Source: Diplolepis rosae
Taxonomy: Eukaryota; Arthropoda; Insecta; Hymenoptera; Diplolepididae
DNA length: 64,000 bases
Reading direction: 5' to 3'
Assembly: GCA_030998225.1 (NCBI GenBank)
Contig: JAPYXD010000704.1
Span: forward strand, 13,020,001 to 13,084,000
This document shows positions 43,411-55,110 of the stretch, piece by piece (the first letter of the stretch is position 1; each line of letters begins with the position of its first letter). The position numbers and the translations under genes were made by a program. The notes beneath the pieces were generated by a model. The model saw nothing but the letters and a program-made list of their open reading frames with translations, was not told the origin of the DNA and ran no database searches.

Positions 43411-43819
43411 TATTTTACGAATTCAATAGTGTGATTCTTATAAAGTAATAAAGTAAAATATATATGTAGAGATTAAATAAGTAAGCGATATTTTATTCTA
43501 ATTGAGTCTGGATCATCTCACAATGGATCTTTAATTTTTAATTATACATAATATAATTATACACAATAATAATTACGTGATTTCTTTTAAGTGTTGTTTA
43601 ACCTTAAATAAACGAGTCCATTGATTGTTAAAATATATAGCTAGTTTTATTATTCTCACCTGATGATTTCACTGATTCCAAAAGTGAGTTCAATCTATTT
43701 CACTGATTCATCAGTCGAATTTCACTGGTTCTCAGTGAAAGGGATATAGCTGCTGCCATCAATGAATAGTCACTGCGAATCAGTAGTCGTTCACTGATTC
43801 AGGTTTAGAGAGTATTTTT

Positions 43820-44672
43820 TAAAATTAAAACGAAAAATATACATTTTATTAGAAACTGTGTTAGACAAAATATTATAAATACAATTATAAATTCTCAACT
43901 TACAACCGAATGGCTAAAACTCTCGAACCATATTTATCAGTGTGGATAAAATATATGTAAAGCACTGCGCCATCAATTTTAGAACATCTTTTACGTGGAG
44001 TGGCTATGGTAACATTTCTCATTTCACAATGCAAAGTCCCAAGCTAAAAATGAGCCTGATTAATAGCCAGGAATAAGCACAAAGTAATGCTTATTCAGCT
44101 TTGGAATGGTAGCATAATCTTAGCTTTTAAAATGATGATCTCTCTCATTAATAAGATAATTTTTTAAAATTTGGAATACCCCAAAATGTCTTTTAAAAAT
44201 ATTAAGGACCTTATAGATCGAATTTTAGTTGCATTTATTCGGGAAAGCACTTTGAATAATTTCCTGAGTGAAGATTTCGCAAATGATTTTCTTCATCCTG
44301 TTACAGAAACCAGATTTCCATACCTTTACGGAAATTGAAAAACCTGTAACAGACATTTCGTTGGAGAAGCCGTCGACTACGTCTCGCGCTTCTCCAATTG
44401 ATTTGAGCGAATACTCTCAATTTGTATCGATCAGAGCAATGGTAAATCTGAAAATAATATTGCGAAATGAAAGGAAAAATATAAACGATAGAATAAAATC
44501 GCATCATGGAATTTTTATGATACAACAATATCAAGGAAAACTGTAATTAAAAAAAAATACAACCGTAAAATAGAATTTATTAAATTTAAAAATAGAACCT
44601 TTAGTTCTTTACTACCTCCGTGAAAACTACAATAAGGTAAGCAAATTTTAGCAAGCATGAATATTCTTTGAA
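43820..44672. other. End of Helentron-like fragment, then unassigned
   Basis: 43813-43890 continues the central repeat interrupted at 41068. Beyond that, overlapping frames on both strands at 44268-44546 have no recognisable domain. Confidence 0.35.
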
Positions 44673-44757
44673 TTTGAAAAAATTTTCTGTAAAAGAAAGA
44701 ACGCTTTGACTTCACTGGGTATCGAGCCCAGGACCTTTCGATTGCCGGTCGAATGAT
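44673..44757 (-). repeat. tRNA-derived SINE, 5'-truncated copy
   Basis: On the minus strand ATTCGACCGGCAATCGAAAG, GTCCTGGGCTCGATACCCAG and the tail GTCAAAGCGTTC match the SINE at 3418-3540. The A-box part is missing. Here the B-box stem (CTGGGCTCGATACCCAG) is better preserved. Confidence 0.7.
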
Positions 44758-44759
44758 TT

Positions 44760-45045
44760 AGAAAAAATTAGTAATATTCCTTAAATCTCCTATTTACTAA
44801 CATTTATTTTATCGAAATTTCTGTAATCAAATTACCAATTGCTCTAACTTTTATATTTCCGATTTATCACTTAACCTACTGTCTATATTTCCGAATAAAT
44901 ATTTTCCAAACATTTATTTCCCCGAATCATTATTTAAGGTAATTTTCATATTACCAAATCATTATTTCCCTTCCCCTATTTCTTCCATATGATATTATTT
45001 ATCATTTCCTAAATTTTGACCGATTTATTTCGATTTGAAATATTA
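44760..45045. other. AT-rich sequence with TTATTTCC-type low-order repeats
   Basis: Loose repetition of TTATTTCCGAA-like words, no coding frame. Confidence 0.35.
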
Positions 45046-45049
45046 TATA

Positions 45050-46139
45050 CAGTCCGCGCTCTCTGTAGGGCCGCTCTCAATAGGGCCTCTACCCCTAATC
45101 TGTACTCGACACTTCCCCCACCATGTGCACTGCTGAATTTAATTTCCACCGTTCTCAATAGGGCCGCGCGATCAATACACTAAGAGAAGAATATATCAAA
45201 TATACATAAAGTTGATTATGGAAAAATAAATGTAAATTAGAATGAAATTGTAATCGTACTCTCTAAATCTGAATCAGTCAAATTTTCAATAATTGAACCA
45301 GTAATTTGCATTTTCACTGATTCATCAGTGTAAAAATATTTTTCACTGTCAAATTAGTTAATTTTCACTGATTGGATGAGTGGAAAAAATATTTTTCACT
45401 GTTACATCAGTTGATCCTCACTAAAGTAATCCGTGAAACATGGCTGATTTACAGTAACCTCTTTTTAGCTATTTGAATCAGTCAAATTTCACTGATTATC
45501 AGTAGATTTTGACTGACTCAGATTTAGAGAGTATTAACTATAAATGAATTTTTAAAAGTAAATGCTCCGTTACCTTTGTTAGTTATAAAGGAAATGGTCA
45601 CTCAGAGTCAAAATTATTCATTTATTGAACAAGATCCTTTATTATTTAATAGTGCTAAAATCATAAAACTTGTCTACTTTTTACTGCCACGGGCTCAAAA
45701 GTTGTTCACGATTTCAGATTCCTAATGTTTAAATTAAATTTTAGCTTTGCGAATTCACAATGATAATTATAAATTTATGCAACAGAATTCACAAATTATT
45801 TAATCACTATACATTTGATTGCACAACATAATTAAAAATTAAAAAAAAAAAAAAAAACAAAACCTTAAAAATGTAAGGTTAGATTTTTTGATTTAATACT
45901 TTCGATGAATTTGTATGCAACTATTATAATATTATGTTTGATAATACTTACTTTAAATATTTCCATTACAACTTGTTAATGAGGTTCGGTTCGTCTCACA
46001 GCAACGTTTCGAGCGGCCCTATTGAGGAAGGTAAAAAGTGATTCGAGCCCACTTGCTATGGCGAGTGGAGGGGGAAGGCTTTTTCTAAGAAAACACTTTT
46101 CCTAACCGACCGAGGTGGCCCTATAGAGAGCGCGGACTG
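45050..46139. mobile_element. TIR element CAGTCCGCGCTCTCT, 1.09 kb (pogo-like termini)
   Basis: CAGTCCGCGCTCTCTGTAGG (45050-45069) is matched by the inverse at 46120-46139 with one mismatch. Subterminal copies of CTCAATAGGGCC occur at both ends in inverse orientation. The left flank is TA; the right flank reads TC, so a TA duplication would need one change. CAG termini and TA targeting are seen in pogo/Tigger elements, but no transposase is present. A CTCTCTAAA-family MITE (45259-45531) and an A16-like run (45839-45856) lie inside. Confidence 0.75.
45259..45531. mobile_element. CTCTCTAAA-family MITE, 273 bp
   Basis: CTCTCTAAATCTGAATCAGT to CAGATTTAGAGAG, TA on both sides (45257-45258, 45532-45533). 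It is nested in the 1.09 kb element and shares its right half closely with 39640-39802. Confidence 0.85.
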
Positions 46140-46870
46140 TCTGGAGAACAAAATCGATATCTAGTGACATGGTCCATGGACTTAAGGCTCATGGCTAATT
46201 CAATAAAAGAGTAGAATGAACCCGATTTTATAATTTTTTTCAATTAATTACAGATACACTAGCTTGTATGTTATATAGTAAACTTGAAGACATGCTTAAA
46301 TAAACGAAAAAGTTTTATAAGCAATTTTGTATGCTGCATGGAGAGATTTAAGTTTAGACTTTTTACAAAAATACGTTTTAATTTAGGGAAGAATGTATCA
46401 TAGTGAGGATTATTTCAAGCAAACTACAAAACATGAGAAAAGCTTTATAATAATTTACTATAGTTTATAGCAGAGTTGGATAATTAATAAAGTTATACAA
46501 TATATTGTTTATATTTCAAATTCAATTTGATTGTCCGAAAATAACTTCTATAAATTGTTCTGTAACTAAATTTTAATGTGCATTAAGTGATAGACTTTTG
46601 AATTAATTTAAATTGATTTAAACTGTAAAATTTACTGTCGCCGCAGCATTTTGCATTTATGGTACGAAACTATAAATTTTAAGATATCACACTGCTCCAT
46701 AAAGAAGATATCATAGTTTGATATCGTTAAATATACTTCTATATCCGAATCACTATTTTATTTCATACTACAATTAATATTGCGAAAATTATTATTTTTT
46801 ACTGATAGAAGAAGTTTTATTTGAATTTAAAAAAATAAATCAGACGATTTTTCATTAAGTTAGTAACCTT
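46140..46870. other. AT-rich sequence with a diverged MITE279 relic
   Basis: About 46330-46500 (TTAGACTTTTTACAAAAATA, ACGTTTTAATTTAGGGAAGA, TACTATAGTTTATAGCAGAG) follows the order of the left half of the 279 bp MITE with many differences. No gene was recognised. Confidence 0.4.
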
Positions 46871-47084
46871 GCGGAAAAACAGAGCACTGGAAAAAAATAT
46901 TGAATCATACTTTCAGAATTTGCAATATTATTATTGACGATATCGTTTGAAAGAGGAAAGATTATGTTTTATTAAAAAAATCATAAAAAATAATCTTTCC
47001 TCTATCAAAAGATATCGTCAAATATAATATTGTAATTTCTGAAGGTATAATTAAATATTTTATCCCAGAGATCTGTTTTTCCGC
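46871..47084. mobile_element. 214 bp foldback MITE
   Basis: GCGGAAAAACAGA at the left and TCTGTTTTTCCGC at the right are perfect inverted repeats. The arms continue through GATATCGTTTGAAAGAGGAA and its inverse TTCCTCTATCAAAAGATATC, meeting near 46980. No clear target duplication. Confidence 0.7.
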
Positions 47085-47136
47085 GAAGCAACTACCGTAA
47101 CTAACAATTTTTTTAAATTCACTGATGCAACATACT

Positions 47137-47775
47137 TTTTACATTCTCATCATATGAGAAGGTATTAGTTTTATGTGGAAAATCACTTTCGGAGTTTTCA
47201 TCAAATCTTTACATACAAAATTATTTACTATAAAAAGATCTACAAATTTGAATGGCAATATTTTCTTATAAGATGTCTATTTTCCTTTTTACTTCAAAAA
47301 ATTACTATTGAAAATCTAAAATTCAATTTTCTAACCAGAATATGTGAAATACGGTAAAAACGTAAGAACGCAAAATTGTGCGCTTCAATAACGTCTACCA
47401 ATTTTGTTTGACACAGTTTCTGATAAAACGTATAATTTTTTTGTTTCAATTTAAAAAAATACGATTAAAATTTATAAATTAAATTTTTTAAACAAAATAT
47501 GTGAGATAGAAAAAAACGCTGAGATGGAAAATTATTTGCCTAAATGAGGTCTACAAATTCTTATAAAGACATTTTCAGACAAGATGTATATTTTATGTTT
47601 TGATTTTAAATTAATTAGTTAAGTTTGAAAGATTTAAAATTCTTTAAAGTTTGATTTCAAATATTGAAAATAAAAAATTCCATTTTTAAACCAAAATATG
47701 TGAGATACGAAATAAGCGTTTAATGCAAAATCGTTTACTTGATTAAAGTCTATGATTGTTTTTCCTCATTGAGTA
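47137..47775 (+). mobile_element. Helentron-like copy, 5' end joined to central repeats
   Basis: TTTTT, then ACATTCTCATCATATGAGAA, GGTATTAGTTTTATGTGG and CATCAAATCTTTACATAC form the 5' block. It then jumps directly to central repeats (AAAAAGATCTACAAATTTGA …), so the (GTCT)n block is deleted. It ends at about 47775 against family D, lacking the 3' hairpin. Confidence 0.75.
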
Positions 47776-47799
47776 AGACATTCTTTTTTACCTTTTTCA

Positions 47800-48144
47800 C
47801 GTTTCATTATATCTATCATTGATAATTTTTAAATGAAGAAAATAAGAAGAAACTGATCCTATGCCAAAACAACAAAAAATTAATATAATTTCTTTTTGAA
47901 ATTTTGGAAATGGTAAAAAAGATAAAAAGGACGTAGATAGACTATTTTTGATTTAGAAACTGAAAAAGTTCAATTTGAACAACATAAATCGAAAATTTTT
48001 TTTACTATCAAAACCAAAAGTAGTTCACCTACATTCGTGTTTATCTTGTCTACCATTTCCCAAATTTTGAAAACAAAATTTGATGTACTTTGGACAAAAA
48101 CTTGTAGAAACTGGACCAAGTTGTTCACATGAAGTATCACATGC
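47800..48144 (-). repeat. Foldback family D, one arm
   Basis: The inverse of 20405-20740: AAGTATCACATGC (48132-48144) is the terminal repeat, with CTGGACCAAGTTGTTCACAT and TTATCTTGTCTACCATTTCC matching. A short internal inverted repeat is retained. The hammerhead-like core is not present here. Confidence 0.6.
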
Positions 48145-48900
48145 TTCTAAGGCATTATTGCTATCTTTTCCGGAAAATTGGTTGAAATTATTATTTGATT
48201 AGTAAAAATTAATATTTTGTAAAATATATATATATATAATAATTCATAAAATATAAATGGGATTTAAAATAAACCCAACCAATAATAGGAACAAGTCGAA
48301 AGTTTAATAACAATAATCAGATATTAAAATATACTTTACCAGTAAACAGAAGTAGAAATATTTTACGTCACGTACCTGGAACAAATAAAAACGCTCTGCG
48401 TAAATATTTAATTGAAACTAACATTTTGTAATTTTGAAATGAATTAAAACAAAATTTAGTTTGCATCCTGTTATAAAAGATATAACAATCATACTTTCAA
48501 AGTGAGATTAGACCTATGAGTAATTTCATATTGCTATCAAATTATTTTGTTACTATAATTTTATATACATTTTTTATACATCGAGAAATGTGGTTAACGG
48601 AAAACTTCAAACTTCTAATTGATCTGCTTACAGAAATTCAAAAGTCTAGGGCCATTCCATTCTTATAAATAAAGTTATATAAATAAGTAAATAGTAAATA
48701 TGTAAATAAGTTATTATTATATAGAAGTTATATATAAATAAGTTATTATATTGTTCATGAACATTTGAATCTTATAAGGATCTATAAATACATATATCAG
48801 TACTGAAGGATTATAAATAAAAGCATTATATGTTTAGTATATTAGAACTTCAGTACCCTGGAAATTTCTATTCTATAGTTTACCAGTCGGACCAATCCGT
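48145..48900. other. AT-rich sequence, (AT)n run, no gene
   Basis: A short (TA)n run at about 48222-48238 and TAAATAAG-type repeats at 48665-48745. Nothing coding. Confidence 0.45.
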
Positions 48901-48972
48901 ATTATGAGGACGTTCACAAAAAATTCAGTACTGCGCCAGCACTAGTTAGTCGCTACTAACTTGCCATTACTG

Positions 48973-49731
48973 CACCGAAAAAATAGCATACTTACTTCTA
49001 GTATGTCGACATACTAAAAATTTCCTCTAACCTAATATTCTAGTCTTTAGTACATTTTCCTATAACACGGGTAAATTTTCTCTTAAGTTCAGTATGTGTC
49101 GTCTTAAATTTAGTACACATCCCCATACTGTGGAAAGGTGCCTATCGGAGATATCGTGAACTAATAAAAAACATGGCCGGTCAGTAAACAGATATCTGAT
49201 GTGCAGTACGTGCCACGTGGTGCTAAGAACACTAAAATCAACTAAAATGGACACCTAATCAAAAAACTCATTCCGGAAGTTCGAATTAGAGTTAAATTGT
49301 TGGACTGCCTGACGATTTTGAAAGCAGTTCCAGTGGAGGTATTTCATCTTACTAGAAAAATCTATTTCGCTATTATCGATCTACTTATATTCCTTTTAAC
49401 TAGGAAAAATCCTTTTCGTTTTTTTCGAACTATTTGTATTTCTTCTTACTATAAAAATCAACTCCGCTGTTTCAGTATTTCGCTATTTTTACTTTATCGC
49501 TATCTCTCTATTTTCGACCTAATGTTATTCGTCAAAGACTTTAATACTATTCAGATGAAAAATTTGACAGTTTATAAGTGTAACACATACTATCTTTAAA
49601 AGAGGGAAAAATACTTATAATAAGAAGATTTTCCTCTTCAAAATAGAAGGTATACTAGCCGCGTATTTTAGTATAAAATGTACTAGATATTAGTATAATA
49701 TACTAAAAGTAAGTATGCCATTTTTTCGGTG
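48973..49731. mobile_element. CAC-terminated element, 759 bp, inside the CAGTACTGG repeat
   Basis: CACCGAAAAAATAGCATACT is matched by the inverse at the right end with one mismatch, and ACTTACTTCTAGTAT / ATACTAAAAGTAAGT continue the symmetry. TG flanks both ends (48971-48972, 49732-49733); removing the element and one TG restores CCATTACTGGCGCAGTAATGG, a typical unit of the host repeat. A 100-codon plus frame (49297-49599) has a hydrophobic, low-complexity composition and no recognisable domain. Confidence 0.85.
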
Positions 49732-50455
49732 TGGCGCAGTAATGGCTATCATGAATATTTAGTACAGCGCCAGTACTGGGAAGACTGTTTTGAGCCAATA
49801 CTGGACGGCAGTACGGCGCCAGTACTGATTAGCCACTACTGGCGCAGTACTGGCGGAGTACTAAAATATTATTTTACACTGAAAATAGAATTCCAAGTAT
49901 AATTTTATTAAAAAAACAAAGTTATTCAAATATTGATTATTAGATCAAATTCGAAAAAATAGTTAATTATTTCCATGATTTATTAATAAAATAATAATTG
50001 ATATTTATTATTTTTACATTATTTAATATTTAATACTTTTACATAAAATATAATAAATATTTAATTTAAAAAAATTAAGTATAATTTAAAAATTAAGCAG
50101 TCGAAAGTGTCTTTTTTTCCACAGAAAGATTTTCAAATTCTTTAAATAATTTAAAAATATTATTATTACACAATTTTTTTAAAATTATGTAATAATAATA
50201 TCAGCTATATTTCTTTAACAATAGCTACATAAAAAATTTATCTTTCATAGAAAATCTATGAAATCTTCGAATATTTCAATAATAGTATTGAATTATACAT
50301 TTTCTACATCATTCGATTTTATCATCTTCAAGAAATTATTTTTCGAAATTTGATTGAAATACTTAAAGAAATTTCACAGATTTTTTGAAAATTGATTGAA
50401 GTACTCAATTTGGTTGAAGTAGGTAACAGATTTGGAAGGAATCATTTGGTAGTAA

Positions 50456-50545
50456 TAGGCGTGGTCGAGCGGTTAGCGTCCATTAGCTGTAGATCGCAGG
50501 GTACGTCGTTAGGTAGGTTGTAGGTTCGAATCTCGTAGGCAGGAA
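50456..50545 (+). repeat. tRNA-like segment, class II type
   Basis: GCGTGGTCGAGCGGTTAGCG is a good A-box region and GTAGGTTCGAATCTCG a good B-box, 50 bp apart, which allows a variable arm as in Leu/Ser tRNAs. However, the T-stem has one mismatch and mostly wobble pairs, and the ends (TAATAGGC / GTAGGCAG) do not pair. A tRNA-derived SINE head or pseudogene is more likely than an active tRNA. Confidence 0.5.
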
Positions 50546-51420
50546 AATTTTTATAACAAAAATTTTACGAAAACTTGAGTGGAAAAAAGAATTGATATAA
50601 ACCAGTTAAATATTTTGATTTTTTTCATTTATTATCTGTACAATATCGAGCTATAGTGATCAGTACTATACCAGTACTGGTTGCGAGTACGTTTCAAGTA
50701 TTGATTAGCCAGTAATGGCATGCCCTTATATCCCAGTACTGGACGGTACTGGTGGGCAGTACTTAGACTGTACTGGAAAGCCAGTACTGGGCATTATCAT
50801 CCCCGTATTCTGCTAGTACAGGAGCAGTACTCATTGTTAGTGCCGAGCCAGTATCCGGCAGTACGGGCGTAGTACCACACCTGTTGTGAAATTCCGAAGG
50901 AGCCCAGTACTGCTTAACCAGTAAGGTCCAAGTACTGGTTAGCCAGTAATGACGTGCCTGTATCAGTCTAGTTCTGACTGGTACTAACACAGTTAGTACT
51001 AAGCCTGTACTGGCAATACAGTACGCATGTTTCGCATGTACAAAAGCTCGCTTACAATCTTGAGACATCAAACTTGGAACTTTGTTATATAGTGACTTCA
51101 AGAGTTATTCAGAGCTTGTGGGCCAGTGTCGTCACTAGAGTTCTTGAGCCTTACACAAGTAAAAATAAATCAACTTTTTTCGTAAAATATTTAAAAATAT
51201 TAATATAATTAATCAATTATTATAACTATGATTATTGATATATGTAATATAATTATTAAATCATATTTAGTATAAATTTTTATTATAACTACGTATGAAG
51301 TTTAATAAAACTAAATTTTCAAATGTATATCCAAAAATTGCATTATTATCAAAATTTATCTAGTGTAAAAACATTTAAAAGAAGGTTCTTTTATTTTCTG
51401 TGTTGGATAATTTCTAAATA

Positions 51421-52585
51421 GGGTGAATGTGCCAATTACTGCGGATCGAAAATCAAGACGGCTTTTAAAGTTAAAAAAAAAAGATTTTGAGATGAAAAAG
51501 TCGTCGCGAATTAATTTTTAAAACAGTATTTGGTATTAAGTAAGTAGCATGCAGTCCTTAAACCCTGAAAAGAAACCAGATTTACTTAAAAAATGCGAAT
51601 CTAAAAAAAATGTTCCATGTAGGTATTACTGCGGGTTTGCATGAATTACTGCGGAATCCCCAATTACTGCGCTCCAACTACTGCGGAAACCCAAATTTCT
51701 GCGCGCGTAATACTGCGATATTATTTTGAGTGAACTTACAATTAATTTATGAGTGTTGAACATTTTATTTAATCTCAATTATAAAAAGTAAACACGACGA
51801 ACCATTCTTAACAAATTAAGATTAATAATTTTATTAATTTTATTTAATTTAACTTAAAATTATATCACTTGAGTTCCTCTTGCATCTTTAGCAACGATTA
51901 AGGAGTGTTGAACATTTTATTTAAACTAAATTATAAAAAGTGAACATGAAGCATTTTTAACAAATTAAGATTAAATAATATTATAACTCTTATTTAATTT
52001 ACCTTAAAATTATATTACTTGACTTCCTCTTGCCTCATTAGCAACGATTTTGGAGTTTTCAACATTTTGTTTAATCTCAATTATAAAAAGTAAGCATAAC
52101 GAAGCATTTGTAATAGATTGAAAGGTTATGCAGTGCCGCCTGACAGATCGCAGTAATTCATACACCTATGAAAATCATGTACCAAATACTGTTTTGGTAA
52201 AAAAATGATTAAAAAACGTATTTTTTGTTATTTTGCATAAATATTTAGAAAAATAAGATATTTACTTTGCAAAAAATAATATTACAATAAATATTTTATT
52301 TTAAGAAACGGAATTATAACAAGTTTTTCAGAACGTGTTCATGACCTGTCAACAAATCTAAGCATTAAAACTATGGGAATTGGGAACATGAGAGTTTCAA
52401 ATTGCAATCAATTAGCTACAAATATCGTAACTATTAATAATTCGTTGATACTTATTATGCTTGGATTAGAAATTAATTGTTTTTAATTGTTCTGTAGCGT
52501 TATATATTTTTAAAACATTGTATATCATTAGTTTTATTTGAAACCGCAGTAACTGGGGCATCCACAGTAATACCCACACTTACCC
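51421..52585. mobile_element. GGGTRAATG element with TTACTGCGG subterminal repeats, copy 1 (1165 bp)
   Basis: The left end GGGTGAATGTGCCAATTACT and the right end, inverse GGGTAAGTGTGGGTATTACT, form the terminal repeats; TA flanks both (51419-51420, 52586-52587). TTACTGCGG-type words occur about eight times near the left end and inverted (CCGCAGTAA) near the right. Copy 2 at 55111 differs at only about ten scattered positions plus one 20-bp-scale deletion. No long open frame, so it is non-autonomous. Confidence 0.9.
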
Positions 52586-52589
52586 TATG

Positions 52590-55105
52590 GATTTTACAAT
52601 TGTGAATTCCAAATTATTATTGTGCCTATGAAATTTATGTGAAATGTGAATCCTGATGTGTAGATTTTTTATATTTTATGTAAAACACTTATCATGATTT
52701 TTGTTGCTTAAATTTTCATAAAATCAATTTAATTATAAAAACTTAAGTAAAAAATAAGGAAGCGATTATAAATGAATTAAGAAATTATTATGAATCAAGA
52801 ATTTATTAAACTTACAGAATCTATATAACTAGATTATGTGAAACTTTTAAATAAATTATATAAACTAGTAAATAATCATAAAAAGGAGCATGTACGAAAG
52901 CTTCGTGACGAACAGACAAAACACAATAAAACACGATTGCAGTACGATGAATTTTTAAAATCACTAGTTTATAAATGGAATCCACTATTTTGGATTTAGA
53001 GAGTATTAAAATAAACTGTAATTGTATTTTACATGTTTTTAATTAATTTCGATTATTAAATATAATAACTTGGAACATCAGTATGCTGAAAATTCAAGAC
53101 GTTTTTCAAATTAAAAATTTGTTATGTGTGCCCAAGGCGCAAATTACTTTCATTCGTTCCTGCGTGAATAGATATAGCTGGTGGAATAAATCTTGCGACT
53201 CACGGTTTACTCAACTCTCGATTAAAACGTAGAGTAGAATGAAGGGAAAGCTCTACTATTTCTGTAATTTAATAAAAGACTGGTTTTTGAGAATTATACT
53301 ACGAGTAATAATATATATATATTTTGAAAATTTTAATGCACACTTTTAAAGTTCACCCTACACTTCTGAATTTTACTCAACTGTGATTCATTTTTGAACA
53401 TTTGATATATCAAAAATAATTACAGTAATACTAAATAACTTCTAACTTGTCCTTATGTCCCAAATTTGATCGGAAGTTGAGTAAAATTACTTTAACTATT
53501 TTTCTCCGTGTATGAGATAAAAATCAATATTATTGATTAAAAAGAAAATTCCACACCGATTTTTCTAGATTTTTTCAAAATTTCCAACTGATATAATTTA
53601 AGATCTACATTCTTATTATTTTGCAGTTAAGAAATTTACAACTTTGAAAGTTCAGGAAGTGACTAATTAAAACAATTACTTTCAAGTCAATACTATTTTG
53701 ATAACTCTAACTTATTTCTAGCTCTAAATTTAATATTTTGGGTGATTTTATGCGTATTGGAGAAATTATCGCAATAAATTTGTTTAACGACAGAAAATAC
53801 AATAATGCTTCGTACATTCGCTTTTGTGAATCATTAACTTTTCTAAAATTTGAATGATCTTAGAATTATCTAAGTGTTAATTCAATGTTAGGTAGTTAAA
53901 GTTCCTAAATCGCATGAACTGTTCAATTAAGTCTTTGTCTGATGCAAAACGTCTTTGATTGTTCTAGATGTTTGTAAGGCTTGGAGAAAGCGAAGTTCAG
54001 ACGACAGTTGAGAAAGTTGTATAAGTCGCCATCAAGGGTGCAATGCCTCTAGGGTATAGACGACAACTGAACTTCCAAAAAAAGAGGATAAAAAACCTTA
54101 TTGGGCTTAGACTAAAGCGTCTTCAGCCGGAAGGTTGTTTTCCTTTTTTCATATAAAATATATTTTAAGAATAATACAAAATTCCCTTAAGACTTTGAAG
54201 AATAGGTGAGTTGGCTTATTTATGAAAATACAGAACTTTATCATATATCAAAGAGCTACTCACCTTTATTGATCGGTTTAGATATCAGGTTACTTTGTAA
54301 AGGGTGTCCGAAAAACGACGTTACCCCAAAATCTCATCCAAAAAGTACAATCTTAATTTTTTGAATTGATAAAAAATTCTTTGATTTACAGCAAAAAAGA
54401 ATTTCTAGGAGTTAAAAATTTGTTTTGATTAAAATTTTTTTTTTTTAAATCTGTTGACCTTAAAGAATTTATTTATTTTTTTTTTTTGATTTGAAGAAAC
54501 GTTTTTTGAACAATTCAAAAAATCAAATCTATAATAGAAATCAGGGATCTGGCACTTGAGCCTTAATTAAAATTTATTTAAGAACAAAAACTGTTCATTG
54601 TGATTTTTAGTAAATGAATCAATTGGTTAGGTTAATCAGTAATTTTAAATGCGACTGTAAGATGATTACAGACAATTCACTTCTTATATCAATATATAAC
54701 TAAATGCATAAAAGCCAGCTTTGTATTCCTGGCGAAAGATCTTCCCACCCAAATGCATTGAACAGGTTTCAAATAATCGATAGTGACAAATATGTCTTCG
54801 GTGCTAAAATATAACATGACATACTTTCGCAGGATGAAAATGATTAATGTCACGGCTGCGATAAAGGTTCAGAAGGACTCTAGAAATAAATGTGTTAAAT
54901 TTAAAAGTTTCGGATTAATCAAACCAGCAATCTCGAGATTAAAATAATTTCTCACCAAAGAGAAAACACAATAAAGTTGAAAAAGACAGAAAAATACTGC
55001 CTTCCATGAATTAAATCTAAACTTCAAAAGTTCTTAGAAAATAAATATTAATAAAATAAACTGAAAATAAACTGAACTTTTGATTAGGTAGTAAACCAAT
55101 TTGTA
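52590..55105. other. AT-rich sequence, no gene recognised
   Basis: TTGGATTTAGAGAG followed by TA (52990-53005) is an isolated CTCTCTAAA-family right end. TTTTTCTCCGTGTA near 53500 resembles a MITE279 end. Moderately GC-rich text at 53980-54135 and 54740-54960 has no long frame. Confidence 0.4.
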
Positions 55106-55110
55106 AACTA

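Larger units (their letters stand above)
41069..43812. mobile_element. Long CTCTCTAAA-family element, 2.74 kb
   Basis: CTCTCTAAACCCGAATCAGT at the left and CTGATTCAGGTTTAGAGAG at the right form the family's terminal repeats, with the CACTGATT-rich subterminal zones on both sides. TA flanks both ends (41067-41068, 43813-43814). The flanking text TTTCAATCT|TA|TTTTTTAAAATT matches the uninterrupted Helentron-like copy (TTTTAATCGTATTTTTTAAA at 28721-28740), confirming the insertion. No transposase frame is present: the longest frame (42178-42396) has no recognisable domain, so the interior is either foreign or decayed. Confidence 0.8.
48905..51035. repeat. CAGTACTGG-rich repeat, interrupted
   Basis: The palindrome CAGTACTG and GCGCCAGTACTGG variants recur at 48920-48972, 49732-49865 and, densely, 50655-51020. 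A TIR element (48973-49731) splits it, and 49870-50640 is unrelated AT-rich text, including TTTTTTTCCACAGAAAGATT shared with 38540. The minus frame 51101-50763 is a shadow of the repeat. Class unknown. Confidence 0.65.

Noticed and set aside
50763..51101. 112-codon minus-strand frame
   Set aside because: It lies over the CAGTACTGG repeat and its protein only mirrors the repeated words.
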